A stretch of DNA of 64,000 nt from Liolophura sinensis (taxonomy: Eukaryota; Mollusca; Polyplacophora; Chitonida; Chitonidae). The DNA lies in assembly GCF_032854445.1 (NCBI RefSeq), contig NC_088301.1, positions 55,973,187 through 56,037,186 of the forward strand, written 5' to 3'. Below are positions 11,501 through 21,690 of this stretch, piece after piece (position 1 is the stretch's first letter; each line of letters starts with the position of its first letter). The position numbers were made by a program, and so were the translations under genes. The notes under the pieces were generated by a model. The model saw nothing but the letters and a program-made list of their open reading frames with translations. It did no database searches and was not told the origin of the DNA.

Positions 11501-12727
11501 TATTTAATACCATATTTCACAAAGGTCATAGTGAAATACACAGCTGTTATCTGTCAGATCCCTCGGGAAAGTAGAAATAACTCCACAACACCAATTTTAT
11601 GATGCTACTTTCAGTTCTGTTATGGGAATTATTTAGATGTAGGCCAAATGTTCTTCGCAGATCTTCACAGTCATGTACTCCAATCAAATATTATCACATA
11701 ATTTCGTCCTTGGAGACAGATTGTTACTGAAGGTAAATATTTGGTTGCTCAAAGAAATACATGCATTTATAGACATCTTGAAATATGAGCAGTTGTTTCA
11801 TAAAGATTGTTTTTATTTGTTTCACAGAAATTTGGCCGGGAAGTTATGCGTCAAATAAAGGAACAGAAGAAAGAAGGGAAACATGGCCCTATTGAACTGA
11901 AAACACGGAAAAGGCGCTCTAGGCATAAACGTTCTCGCAGTCAAGATAAAATGGATGATGATCGACCTAGCTCTGGAGATTCTACCAGGTTATCGAGGAA
12001 TATTTTCTCTGCGGTTGACCAATTAGCATGGGAGAGGAAATTAGACTACCAGCAAGGCCAGTCCCTGGAGAAACACGTCAGTCAGATGACCATACCCGTG
12101 TATGATACAGAGGACGATCTAGCAGACAATGGGGCATTGATCAGTGACAAGAAACCACCCATCGACAAGCGCAAGAGAAAGAGTCACAAGACCCCAACAG
12201 GCAGCCCCAAGAGCCGGCGACCACACCGTAACCAGGTGCAGCCTATTGTGCAAGAGTACTCGGAAGGTTCACCTGCTCACGGTGGACATGACTCCCAATT
12301 GGTGTCAATTCCTTCAGAAACCACTCTGGATATTGTCACTCTTGGAGAGGGGGAACGATTTGTCACCAAGACTAGCAGGCTTACAAACACTGTGAGTTCA
12401 GAGGCTGCCGACTCTCATGCTGAGGTCATGGCTTATCCCGACAGTGCCTCGGGCAAAGCAGCAACGAATGAGGGATGTGCTGATGGTGAGCGCAGTGTCG
12501 GGTCAGCTGTGTCGAGGGGCTCAGCCATTTCTGAGGGCTCCAGTCGCAGCCATGACTCTCCTCACCGCAGAAAGAAGAAAAGGAGGAAGGAGAAAAAGGA
12601 TCGAGGGGGAGGTACAATGGTATCTCAGACAAGTTTGAACGCCTCGTTGACCTCATTAATAATGGCGCAGGGGAATGTGCATTGTCTCAACGATAACAGA
12701 GGGGATACTGAAGACACACCTGTGTGA
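376..12727 (+). CDS. iav: TRPV cation channel, OSM-9/Inactive type (3' part of gene, 12 constitutive-or-alternative exon positions)
   Basis: Gene-level entry. Exons: 376-530, 732-875, 1606-1687, 2789-2904, 3235-3348, 3801-3908, 4211-4383, then either 5541-5650 or 6570-6679, then 7603-7709, 9840-10001, 10328-10537 and 11828-12727. All junctions are GT-AG and the phases join into about 790 residues. Order seen: ankyrin repeats, pre-S1 linker (EEKWKTFA), S1-S4, S4-S5 linker/S5, pore helix and filter (MTLGEF), S6 ([14 protein letters not shown]), TRP helix (EKEWRRQ), and a long basic Ser/Arg-rich tail. The family is a tetrameric non-selective cation channel of sensory cilia; OSM-9/Inactive subunits usually pair with OCR/Nanchung subunits. 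The type call rests on the block [15 protein letters not shown] after the TRP helix and on [18 protein letters not shown], which resemble Inactive/OSM-9 more than Nanchung as I remember those proteins. Family certain, subtype likely. The N-terminus is off-window. Confidence 0.9.
732..875 (+). CDS. iav: TRPV exon: last ankyrin repeat
   Basis: Acceptor CTGCTAG at 725-731, donor GTAAGT at 876, phase 0 at both ends, 48 codons. It encodes [10 protein letters not shown], then [20 protein letters not shown]. The [11 protein letters not shown] stretch is the ankyrin helix found at this place in TRPV proteins. Confidence 0.9.
934..1114 (+). mobile_element. SINE (Meta-core family), 5'-truncated
   Basis: Starts CATGCTGGCTTCCTCTCCGG, shows the core around CCACCATAATGCTGGCCGCC and the tail GTAAAACACCAATCAAATTA followed by AATA units. 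It lacks the tRNA-like head. It lies in the intron after the last ankyrin exon. Confidence 0.85.
1606..1687 (+). CDS. iav: TRPV exon: post-ankyrin linker
   Basis: Acceptor AATAG at 1601-1605, donor GTAAGT at 1688, starts in phase 0 and ends with one leftover base. It encodes [20 protein letters not shown] and then ISPSGNT, matching the beta-strand linker (W-x-Y-x-x-I-x-C-x-x-Y-P-L) between the ankyrin domain and the membrane domain of invertebrate TRPVs. Confidence 0.88.
2276..2546 (+). mobile_element. SINE (Meta-core family), full length with tRNA-like head
   Basis: Complete copy. The tRNA-like head starts GGGGCCTCTGTGGCTCGGTT (A-box-like TGGCTCGGTTAAC), followed by a B-box-like GTGAGTTCATGTCC, the core with CCACCATAATGCTGG, the tail CCTAAAACACCAATCAAATA and an (AAAT)n run ending near 2546. 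The best copy for building a consensus. Located in a TRPV intron, same strand as the gene. Confidence 0.9.
2789..2904 (+). CDS. iav: TRPV exon: pre-S1 helix region
   Basis: Acceptor TTCTCAG at 2782-2788. It encodes (N)[19 protein letters not shown], then [19 protein letters not shown]. [20 protein letters not shown] is a near-invariant invertebrate TRPV block. The donor GTAGTG at 2905 is weaker than the others in this gene but is the only one that keeps frame. Confidence 0.88.
3235..3348 (+). CDS. iav: TRPV exon: S1
   Basis: Acceptor TTTCAG at 3229-3234, donor GTATGT at 3349, phase 0 at both ends. It encodes [20 protein letters not shown] followed by [18 protein letters not shown]: basic pre-S1 residues, the S1 helix, then the extracellular S1-S2 loop. 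Confidence 0.88.
3801..3908 (+). CDS. iav: TRPV exon: S2
   Basis: Acceptor TTCAAAG before 3801, donor GTAAGT at 3909, exactly 36 codons. It begins [20 protein letters not shown], the usual (A)RYxAE start of TRPV S2, and ends in a short intracellular segment [10 protein letters not shown]. Confidence 0.85.
4211..4383 (+). CDS. iav: TRPV exon: S3 and S4
   Basis: Acceptor TTTTCCTCAG before 4211, donor GTATGT at 4384. It encodes [20 protein letters not shown] (S3) and [20 protein letters not shown] (S4), ending with AG of a split Arg codon (phase 2). The next exon must supply G; both alternative S5 exons begin with G. Confidence 0.9.
5541..5650 (+). CDS. iav: TRPV alternative exon 8a: S4-S5 linker and S5, version A
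   Basis: Acceptor CTTTGTTTCAG before 5541, donor GTATAT at 5651, length 110. Read in the phase demanded by the S4 exon it gives 36 residues, beginning [20 protein letters not shown] and ending [10 protein letters not shown], without stops. It aligns residue for residue with exon 8b (GP-[YF]-V-x-M-[LI]-Y-x-M at the same place). Relative to 8b it has Lys to Leu before the linker Met, Thr-Gly to Ser-Glu, and Gly to Met in mid S5. It is either a mutually exclusive exon or a recently silenced copy; the intact frame and both splice sites favour the first. Confidence 0.82.
6570..6679 (+). CDS. iav: TRPV alternative exon 8b: S4-S5 linker and S5, version B
   Basis: Acceptor GTTTGTAG before 6570, strong donor GTGAGT at 6680, length 110. 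It encodes [20 protein letters not shown], then [16 protein letters not shown]. This is close to the canonical OSM-9/Inactive S4-S5/S5 sequence (GPFVxMIYKMxxGDLxRF, FLxGFxQ), so it is probably the ancestral version. Start and end phases are identical to exon 8a. Confidence 0.92.
7603..7709 (+). CDS. iav: TRPV exon: pore turret, pore helix and filter
   Basis: Acceptor TTTTGCAG before 7603, donor GTAAGT at 7710. The first two bases complete the Gly begun by either exon 8. It encodes (G)[18 protein letters not shown], then [22 protein letters not shown] is the selectivity-filter region. Confidence 0.9.
8299..8511 (+). repeat. Three dispersed-tandem copies of a ~43-bp unit in a TRPV intron
   Basis: The words TTTGTACTTTATTCTACTT and AGTACATCTCATAATCCAAA occur together at about 8299-8342 and 8406-8449, and in a shortened form at 8466-8511. 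The copies are separated by 15-65 bp of unrelated DNA. Confidence 0.7.
9840..10001 (+). CDS. iav: TRPV exon: S6 and TRP helix
   Basis: Acceptor CTTTCCAG before 9840, donor GTGAGT at 10002, 54 codons. It encodes [20 protein letters not shown], then [20 protein letters not shown] (S6 and gate), then SEKEWRRQ, which carries the conserved TRP-box Trp. Confidence 0.92.
10328..10537 (+). CDS. iav: TRPV exon: TRP-helix end and proximal C-terminus
   Basis: Acceptor TTTTCACAG before 10328, donor GTAATT at 10538, 70 codons, phase 0. It encodes [20 protein letters not shown], then [20 protein letters not shown], then AVNHWK. The [17 protein letters not shown] block is the feature I recall from Inactive/OSM-9. 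Confidence 0.9.
11828..12727 (+). CDS. iav: TRPV terminal exon: long basic, Ser-rich cytoplasmic tail
   Basis: Acceptor TTTGTTTCACAG before 11828; open to the TGA at 12725-12727, 299 residues. It begins [20 protein letters not shown]. It contains [13 protein letters not shown], a GSPKSRR stretch, a Ser/Gly-rich block ([16 protein letters not shown]), a basic cluster [16 protein letters not shown], and ends RGDTEDTPV. Composition suggests a disordered tail with many phospho-sites; basic clusters could act in phosphoinositide binding or nuclear/ciliary targeting (inference). The last residues T-P-V could be a weak PDZ ligand. Confidence 0.9.
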   Translation, partial: KFGREVMRQIKEQKKEGKHGPIELKTRKRRSRHKRSRSQDKMDDDRPSSGDSTRLSRNIFSAVDQLAWERKLDYQQGQSLEKHVSQMTIPVYDTEDDLADNGALISDKKPPIDKRKRKSHKTPTGSPKSRRPHRNQVQPIVQEYSEGSPAHGGHDSQLVSIPSETTLDIVTLGEGERFVTKTSRLTNTVSSEAADSHAEVMAYPDSASGKAATNEGCADGERSVGSAVSRGSAISEGSSRSHDSPHRRKKKRRKEKKDRGGGTMVSQTSLNASLTSLIMAQGNVHCLNDNRGDTEDTPV

Positions 12728-15700
12728 AGAATGGTTCACATATTGTTGTCTCTTTACCTGGCTTTTGCATGAGATGGTATTATCAGTTGGTACAGTTTGT
12801 GAACTTTGCGGTGGAATATGACCATAATTCAGATTAATATGGCCATAATTCAGGTGTTGGTGTTAATGATTGCAGAGTGTATAACATTTATTCTTATACT
12901 CGTGGTAACATGTTCAAAATAATGAATGAAAGAATTAAGGAATGAAATATACACTCATCTATTTGAAATTAAATTTGAGCTGAGTCACGTAGAAAAAACT
13001 GTAGGATATGGAAATGAATGTGTGTAGGGTAGAGAGTTTTCTCACTGCTAACAAGCAAAGACGAGTATAATACATTCCATTGAAAAAACACTAGTATGGG
13101 GATTTTTTGTGGTTGTATTTACCTTTATAGGCAATATTTTGATGTAACAGTTTATAATTAAAATCATTTTTCAGAATAAATTGTTTTAGGTGATATACAT
13201 CTCTTTACCTACAATTGTTACAGGTAGGCAAAAACTTGTAACTGCTTATCTTTTGAACTGTATTTTTATTAACTTTATTGTTAGGCATATGTTACCTTTG
13301 TTTTGAATCATATTGCAAGCTAAGGCTAATCCGTCCAGGTTGACATATTGTGGTGTAATATGATTTTCACTTTTCATGAAAATTTTCATGGAGTAAAATA
13401 GGTTTTTTATCATTATTGGATATAAATATAATTTGGCATAGTACAATATCAGTGATAAAAATATTTGTAAATGTTATTTGTAAGCAGATATTTTAGATGT
13501 AATGGAATTGTTAAAAAAAATCAGGACATATATTAATTAGGTAGTATTTCATCTTATAAGAGTTGAAGTTATTCAAAGTAAATTATTTTTGCCCTAATTG
13601 TGGATATACCACAAGAAACATTTCTGTATAAATAAGACACAAATTGCTTTTAATTTGTAATTGTTAGGGATAATTGTTGGATTTCTTTTGAAAACGGAAT
13701 TGTTACAGACGTCCCATAGGGTTTAGCATACATGTAATTACGTTATATTTGGGACATTGTCCATTTTGGTTTCTGATTTACATCAGCAAATATAATTTGA
13801 GTGCAAGTATTTGCAACTAGAGCATGTATAAGGAAAAATTGTTGCATGTTGGTGTTCAATACCATTTCTGTTTTTCAGGTGAAATATTATTTGAAGTATA
13901 TGTACTTAAAAGGCTGAAATTTAGTTTTGGCTGCAGTTCATTTTGTGAAGGTGTAGACACCTTGCGTTTTGAGAAGCAATGAAAAGTTCCATGACAAAGG
14001 CAAAAACATGTATATAGGGTAATCCGAATGTCATCGTCTGTAGTGTGCAACTTTCTTGAACTGCATAAATGTCTGTTATCCCATTTCAAGTTCTGTATAA
14101 CAGCTGGCTGATAATTTTAAGGACAGATAACTTGGCATGGTAAACCATGTTGTTTTTCTGAATCTTTAAATAGCCAGCACATGTAGGCAGGCATGCATGC
14201 ATGATACTCAGTGTTCCACATTTGTGGGTTCTACTATAGTCTTAGAGCAAGAGAAATATAACCACTGTCAAAGTATTGCTTTTTTATCCAACATTGTGAG
14301 TAGATAAAAAAAAGGTGAGCAAAACCTTTCTGGCAACTAGATGGGAAATCTTCCCACGGTGGTGCAGTAACCCTAATGCAGCATAATTTTTTCATACTTG
14401 ACTGTAAATTGTTAAACAACATGCCTGTGAACCATTGGAATGGTGTGATTCATAGTTCTTGTTTTATCAGAAATCAAAAGGTAAGGTCAGAAGCAGACAT
14501 TGCCGTTTTAAGGCATATTCCTGTGGAGAATTACAATCATGATAAAAATTTATGGAACCAAAATTATTTGTGCATATTTCATATCAAGTCAGTGTTGCAA
14601 GCAAATCTGAATGTTGGTTTAAGTTATGAAATTTTTTTGAAAAGTGAAATATGAAATTTTCGTTCCTAGTACCATTGATTGCACATTTTTTAATTATGTT
14701 TTTAATTATTTAATCATGTTTATGTGTCCAAGCTATATATAAATATCACAATATCCAAACATCACAATAAATATGCATGGAGGATAGTTAGATGGATAGA
14801 AGATTACAGTAGCTCTGCTTATTATTTGAAGATGCTAATACTATTTGCTGAAATAGTTTTCAACTATTACATGATGTTACATTGTAATTTCTTTTCATCA
14901 GCAATTTGTTATATACCGGTACTAGTAACAACTTCAATCGGAAATGCCAGGGAAACTCATTCCAAAAAAGTTTATCACTGTGATGGTTAATGGCTAGAGC
15001 AAGATTGAGACGATTTCCCAGTTAGATGTTGAATTCAGTACAACAGTTATTAACCCAATTAATCTTGCTGAGGGAAAATTTGAGACAACTGGAAATACTG
15101 AATGACACCATCCTTAGGTTGGGAATAATGGGGTTCTTTTTTGTGCTGGTCTTGCCAAGTATCATGGGCATTAAATAAAGTTTAAAGTATCAATTGTCCA
15201 TATATAAATGTTGAGAATATCCAGTGCATTAAGAGTAAGAGATGGAGGTATTATTTATTTTTTCTTTTTGCAAGAAAGTAGTGGTTTTAATGGATATGAC
15301 AAAGTTTTATGTTAAAACTTTTGGATGTTGTGTTACTGTGCATTCTGTAAACTGACTTTACACATGTGATATGAACATTTAGATTTCCATACCCAAGCAT
15401 TTCAGGGGAATGTTTATTAAGATTTGTATATTTTGTTATAGACCAATAATGCATATCGTTGTTTGTAGCTAATTGCTTTGTCTTTTTGTACAAATGATAT
15501 ATATGGTTATCTTATTAACCTTGTACTGACGACATTCCTGTAAGCCTATACCAGATACATGGGTAGGTCAGAAATGACATTGAATAAATTCAATAATTGT
15601 AAATTAATAATAGCAAAAGCTATCTTGTTGCTCTTTTATAATGCTCATCTGCCTGTTTCTAATATCTATCCATAAAGAAGTGAAGTATGGTATACTGTAT

Positions 15701-15839
15701 GTGTCAAAAATCGCTCTGCTTCTTCAGTACTTACCTTATAACATTTTTTGGCGAAGTTAATTGTTTTTTTTTTTTAATTAAAATTTTGACAGTTCTGCTT
15801 TATGCGATTTTTGTTTAGGTTGTATACTTATTTTCTGTT
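12728..15839 (+). other. 3' untranslated and flanking DNA of the TRPV gene
   Basis: AT-rich DNA with no coding signal on either strand. AATAAA hexamers occur at 13175-13180 and later (for example near 15172 and 15583), so the 3' end cannot be fixed from sequence alone. Nothing else recognised. Confidence 0.5.
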
Positions 15840-15918
15840 TCCTCCCAATATCTAATCCTGACCACCCATAGATCAGCGAGTTCGGCATTAAACAGAGGTG
15901 AAGTAAATAAATGAAGTA
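15840..15918 (+). mobile_element. Degenerate SINE tail
   Basis: TCCTCCCAATATCTAATCCT followed by GCGAGTTCGGCATTAAACAG and AAGTAAATAAATGAA. The layout matches the 3' end of the Meta-core SINEs (core, GAGT-CGGC-TAAAAC, AATA tail), but strongly diverged. Confidence 0.5.
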
Positions 15919-16653
15919 AATTGCATTTGACTATGGTGATTATAATAAGATAGCGTTGTTCAGGTATTGAGTCACTTCCTCACATCTCTCTCCGGCTTGA
16001 TAGCCTGCTGCAGTGCGTCGAAAAGTGCTAATTCACTCTGGAATCCGAATACGCTTTCCTTCGCCTATATGAAAGCCTGACCAATCTGTTTTTGATAGTC
16101 TAGCTGCCGCCTTACGCCGGAAAGCATATGTCAGACCCATGGTAAACTGCGATCGTTTACTGTTTGATCTGAACCCGGTTTCCTTTATCCACAAATCTGA
16201 CCGACCTGTTTCTGGGTTCTACGTTATACCCAAGTCAAATACACAAGTCTAGGTTCAGAATACATTGAAATATAACCGCCGTGGTGGTGTTTGTTGTGTA
16301 ACCCGATACCGCTGAACCTTGTTTCGTACATCGCCAAATCTTTCGAATACTGCACTCTAGGGATTTGACGAGTTGCGAAAGGTTCAGTGGTAGTCCAGAT
16401 TTATATAAATCATGAAGCAAATCTAACAAGTAAAAAAAACTCAAATTCTTTTATTTGTGGGCATAAACAGCATGACATCATATTACTCGGGGAGGTAAAC
16501 TTAGCGGTCGGTGTGTTTCCGTGCCCCACCTGATGTTGTTGGAAAGGTACATTTGCACGCAGCCCGCAACTAGCAGCAGGGTAGAATGGAAGACCATGTC
16601 GTCTTCCACCCAGGTCCTAGGTTAAGTGAATGGACCATGTACTATCCATTATA

Positions 16654-16798
16654 GGTAAGTGGGAAGGTCTTCGGCAACCTGCGAGTGGTCATGGGTTTCT
16701 TCCGGTCTCTGCCCCGTTTCTTCCCATCATGCTGGCCGCGGTGGTATCAGATAAATATTCTTGAGTACGGCGTAAAACACCAAGTAAATAAATAAATT
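16654..16798 (+). mobile_element. SINE (Meta-core family), 5'-truncated
   Basis: Contains GTAAGTGGGAAGGTCTTCGG, TGCCCCGTTTC, CATCATGCTGGCCGCGGTGG and TTCTTGAGTACGGCGTAAAA with an AAATA tail. The head is missing or too diverged. Confidence 0.8.
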
Positions 16799-17066
16799 TT
16801 ACAGGAGGTACAGTCGTTTCGTTCGAATGCTGACAGACATTAAACTCTTTGATAGGAGAGTCTGGTTAAAAAATGGGGTGTCAACATTTTGACCGACAGG
16901 CAGACAAACAAAGCGAATTATGTACGAATCTACTTGAAAGGCAGAGAGAAACAACTATACCGTAAATAGCTTGTCAGGAAGTACGATGAAGCGTTGAAGC
17001 TCACCTTGGAATATATAAGAAAGGTTTTAAAACTATAAATATATGTATCTTTCTCTATTACCTGAT

Positions 17067-17195
17067 CAACCGCTTCGGTAGGCCCTTATTGTTTATAGCG
17101 TCTGCCTCGAAGTTGGAAGACCCGGGATCAAACGCGACTCGGGTCATACCAAAGACTTTAAAAATGTTACTTGTTCCTGTCTCACTTGGAGTCGG
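17067..17195 (+). mobile_element. tRNA-like SINE head, second SINE family
   Basis: CGGTAGGCCCTTATTGTTTA is followed by GCGTCTGCCTCGAAGTTGGA and a B-box-like segment around ACCCGGGATCAAACGC. It resembles a Pol III tRNA-derived head but does not close a tRNA cloverleaf, and it continues into SINE-like body sequence (TTACTTGTTCCTGTCTCACT). Not a tRNA gene. Confidence 0.6.
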
Positions 17196-17199
17196 AACT

Positions 17200-19070
17200 G
17201 AGAGGTTAGAGCGGTGAAACACAATAGTTTGGCCCGGTTTCAGTATAATTTTCTGCTCCGTTAGAAATAATACAACCCAAATTATCGATGCAGAATTTTA
17301 TGAAACTGGAAACCATGCAACACCATATCTTGAACATTCCCTCCATGGAGAGAGTTGTAGAATGATTGCGTTTGATGGAGAATATTTTATATAAAACAAA
17401 CCCAGTAAGCATCATGGTTATTGAAGCTATTATGACCCTATGTATAGAAAATTTAAGGCATGCCCTTTTAATGTCTTAAAAGGAAAACGGGGAGATAGTC
17501 ATGCGTACGTAAACAAATATGACGTCTCAAATAAATCAGGTGCTAACTACGTTTATTCCATAGCGTCAACGACATTCCGTGTGATGGTAACCTGGAACTA
17601 TTATATACATGTATATAATATACCCTGGGGTAACACAATTCTTTGTTGAATGAAAACAACACAAGTTTTAGATTTCAACAGAAGTGTTTTTAGTGTGTGT
17701 CCTAGATTGAATCAGTACTTCATTAAAAGATATTCCTAAAAAGGGATGAGAGTTGAGTTACAACGGTTCACAGTCTATCAGAAATGAAGACAGAGTTTCT
17801 TGACACGAGACTGTGCACATTGAAGACCTCAGGGTAGCAAATCTCTGGTTGAAATAGCTGTAGAATTGAGATATTGACAAAACTCTCCGACAAAGTAACC
17901 TAAGAATTCCCTTGATGAAGTGTTTCTCAAACCTAATTTCAACTTGTCTGTCGACGGAGCATCGCATAGCTAGGGTAAAAATTTCCGGAAGTGCTTGCGA
18001 CAGAGAAGACTGGTTGGTATTTCGACAAAATCTTCATTGATCGGAGGCAGTGACTGTTTATAGAATCGATCTCCAGAAGAACGATGGAGGAGGGTTGAGG
18101 TTATTTGATCTAGTCTTGTCCAAGTCGAGGAGGTCTCAGACAAACAAACCAAACCAAGGCACCCGCGGATGCCAGGCTTCCAGGCTTCTGAAAAACAACC
18201 AACACAAATACGTCGAATAGTCAGATTTGGGTCATTTTCGAAGCATGCAGGAACAAATTCACCGTTTCTTGTTAGGACTGAAATATAGATTAAAAATGTC
18301 AATACATTATTCCGCACTTCAGAGCAGGACAGCAATATAGCTACAAAGTTGAAGGGCGGTGTTAAATATCCGTGTTTTAATTCTAGAGGTACATAGATGC
18401 TATTAGATAAACAAAGCGGTAGTGTCATTGTCTAGAAATGTAGCATCCTCCTGCAGAGAGTATTCCACCATGTGTTTATACTGTGTGCAAAATTGCTGTA
18501 CCGAACGTAAATTAACGTTGAAACAAAATCTCCACTCAAAGAAATTCAAGTTATGTGCAGCTTATTTTTGACTAATACAAATGACCCAAAAGCAAATCGA
18601 TGTGTTTGAGAAAGTTTTGAATACGCTGATATTCAATTAAGGTGAGTCATGTTTATATACCGAATGCACAGGGTGTTTGATATCCATTCGCAATGAGGTG
18701 AATTCTCCAAAGGATAATGGTATGATTTTTGGGAGGAGCTATACACAGTTAACACATACGAAATTTATGGCGTTCCCGGATACGCTCCACAGTCGGTCTC
18801 TATAGCTTGGTGCTCATTGCATCATAACAAGTATGTGCGTCTAAAACGTAACGGTTGCAAACTATTTGTGAAGTTGTTTTTTGCCAAGATTTGTAGTGAT
18901 GGTGAGCAACATCACCTTGAACAGTATTGGTTAACTTTCGATTTTGATATTGATTTTGATATTTATTTACAAGACCTACATATAAAACAAAATTGAAAGT
19001 AAACATATATGTGTCATTTCTGTGTAATAAATAGCAACAGACAACGATATAATGCTATTTTTCTCAGTGT
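17200..19070. other. Intergenic DNA without a recognised gene
   Basis: A reading frame of 152 codons is open on the - strand at 17970-18428, with several Cys but no recognisable domain, no signal peptide and no partner exon; I treat it as chance. No repeats recognised here. Confidence 0.4.
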
Positions 19071-19074
19071 TATC

Positions 19075-20560
19075 ACCGAAAACCGAATACTATTTTCTTT
19101 TCACAATTATATGGAACTATCTCTGAAAACTCAGCACTACTTTTAAAGGATAACCGTAAAACTGAAAACCGACGACTGAATTTAAATGATAGGCTTACCA
19201 CTGAAAACCGACGACTTAATTTAATTGATAGCCTTACCACTGACAACCGACGACTGAATTTAAATGATAGGCTTATCACTGAAAACCGACGACTGAATTT
19301 AAATGACAGGATTACCACTGAAAACCAACGACTACTTTTATATGATATAATAATATATGATAGGCCTACCACTGAAAACCGACGACTGAATTTACATAAT
19401 AGGCTTACCACTGAAAATCGACGACTGAATTTAAATGATAGGCTTACCACTGAAAACCGACGACTGAATTTAAATGACAGGCTTACCACTGAAAACCGAC
19501 GACTACTTTTATATGATATAATAATATATGATAGGCCTACCACTGAAAATCGTCGACTGAATTTAAATGATACGCTTACCACTGAAAACCGACGACTGAA
19601 TTTAAATCATAGGCTTAGCACTGAAAACCGACGACTGAATTTAAATCATAGGCTTACCACTGAAAACCGACGACTGAATTTAGTTGATAGCCTTACCACT
19701 GACAACCGACGACTGAATTTAAATGATAGGCTTTCCACTGAAAACCGACGACTGAATTTAAATGACAGGATTACCACTGAAAACCGACGACTACTTTTAT
19801 ATGATATAATAATATATGATAGGCCTACCACTGAAAACCGACGACTGAATTTACATGATAGGCTTACCACTGAAAATCGACGACTGAATTTAAATGATAG
19901 GCTTACCACTGAAAACCGACGACTGAATTTAAATGACAGGCTTACCACTGAAAACCGACGACTACTTTTATATGATATAATAATATATGATAGGCCTACC
20001 ACTGAAAATCGTCGACTGAATTTAAATGATACGCTTACCACTGAAAACCGACGACTGAATTTAAATCATAGGCTTAGCACTGAAAACCGACGACTGAATT
20101 TAAATGATAGGCTTACCACTGAAAACCGACGACTACTTTTATATGATATAATAATATATGATAGGCCTACCACTGAAAATCGTCGACTGAATTTAAATGA
20201 TAGGCTTACCACTGAAAATTGACGACTGAATTTAATTCATAGGCTTACCACTGAAAACCGACGACTGAATTTAAATGATAGGCTTACCACTGAAAACCGA
20301 CGACTGAATTTAATTCATAGGCTTACAACTGAAAATCGTCGACTGAAATTAAATGATAGGCTTACCACTGAAAATTGACGACTGAATTTAAATGATAGGC
20401 TTACCGCTGAAAACCGACGACTACTTTAATATGATAGGCTTACCACTGATAACAAATGACTGATTTTAAAAGATACGCCTAACAATGAAACCGAGGACTG
20501 TTTTTTTCTTTAGGATGATAGGTCTATTACTGACAACTGACAACTGTTGTAAATGATATA
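19075..20560. repeat. Minisatellite of 39-bp and 54-bp units with 459-bp higher-order period
   Basis: The basic unit is 39 bp (AGGCTTACCACTGAAAACCG followed by ACGACTGAATTTAAATGAT). At intervals a 54-bp variant occurs, in which the end is replaced by a segment with TATGATATAATAATATATGA. The order of variant units repeats with a 459-bp offset: the segment starting GATACGCTTACCACTG near 19570 returns near 20029 almost unchanged. Units decay at the right edge (20430-20560). Both unit sizes are multiples of three, which keeps - strand frames open (169 and 131 codons); I do not regard these as genes. Confidence 0.93.
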
Positions 20561-21500
20561 GGCCTACTTCTGAAAACCGGATTTTTTCGCTTTTTTCTCT
20601 TTTAGATGTATTGAATAACGACGGTTACTTTTCTCCGTTTTGAATGACTCGCTTCTATTTTGACTCTGTTTCTGTTTTGTTTCATCTTTCACTCTTATTC
20701 TGCATTCCTTATACATGTATATAGGCCCATTTATAAGAGAACATAACAGGTCTCAGTCAGTGTCAGGTATTGATTTATTAAGTCTTCTGCCGTGGTATCA
20801 TTGTCAACAGCTTGTATTTTCTCACTATGCAGATATTAAAACTTCACATAAACATATGCATACATCTCCGCGCGATTGTAGGGGTTTGTAAATGATGCGC
20901 CATGTATACATATCAACACCTGGATATTTACCGTACATTAATATACAGGATGCTTAGGAAGATGCCATACATTGAAATACTTTCATTTTCAGAATTTCTT
21001 CTCAGGTGGAATTACGGGCAATTAAAAATGTGTCTTTTTCCCTGTCTGACTGGACAATTGGTGTGAACTCCCATTTCCATTATATATAATCATTGGTGTG
21101 TATATAGGCATATACACTCTACACGCGGTGACAACTTCTCTCAGTCAAGAGGACTCAAGTCTTCCTATAGTAGTGCATGGACAGACGATCGTTTTTCTGG
21201 TTAAGCACAGAGGGGACCATCTGTGACCATGCTGATATCGATGTGTACTTCACCAGAGGTTCGCGCAAGGAGACGGTAATCGTCCGCTTGACTGGCCTGT
21301 ATTGATCAAGACGCCCTCAGAGTGGTTGTCGACGCCCTATCTTGCAAAAGTTTTACGTTATAGCGGCGCGCTGGTGCGAGCTGTCATATCGTCCAACGTA
21401 AACAGTTAGTCCGTACTGTGCCATACCTGTCTGAAGTTTCACTTCCAATTCCACGGTGTTAATTTCGACTCTACTGAAAGATTAACTGTTCACGTGAACA
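20561..21500 (+). other. Upstream region of gene A, possible promoter
   Basis: No coding signal up to the presumed first exon of gene A. TATATA-containing words occur around 21082-21108 (TTATATATAATC, GTATATAGGCATATAC), some 600 bp before the presumed start codon. These could be a core promoter if the 5' leader is long. Inference only. Confidence 0.25.
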
Positions 21501-21588
21501 CCTGTCTCACTCAGTGAGTGTCGCATTTTGTGCGCCACAGTCACGTGGCAAGTTCTTTACTGTGTATCATACGTTGGCTGCTGCGTAT

Positions 21589-21690
21589 ACACCCTCGCTA
21601 TTGGATTTGACAGATCTATTTCGTGGTATTGGTGCATGTACACCCTCGCCACTGGATTTGACAGATTGTTTGGTGGTATTACTGAAAAGA
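21589..21690 (+). repeat. 51-bp tandem duplication just before the gene A start codon
   Basis: ACACCCTCGCTATTGGATTT...GTGGTATTGGTGCATGT is followed by ACACCCTCGCCACTGGATTT...TTTGGTGGTATTACTG. Offset 51 bp (17 codons), two copies with a few substitutions. It lies in the presumed 5' leader. Confidence 0.8.

Noticed and set aside
17758-18428. Two - strand frames rich in Cys and Arg (69 and 152 codons)
   Set aside because: No recognisable domain, signal peptide, splice partner or similarity to genes A and B; stop codons separate them.
19073-20041. Long - strand reading frames of 169 and 131 codons
   Set aside because: They follow from a tandem repeat whose units are multiples of three. No promoter, splice sites or neighbouring exons support a gene.
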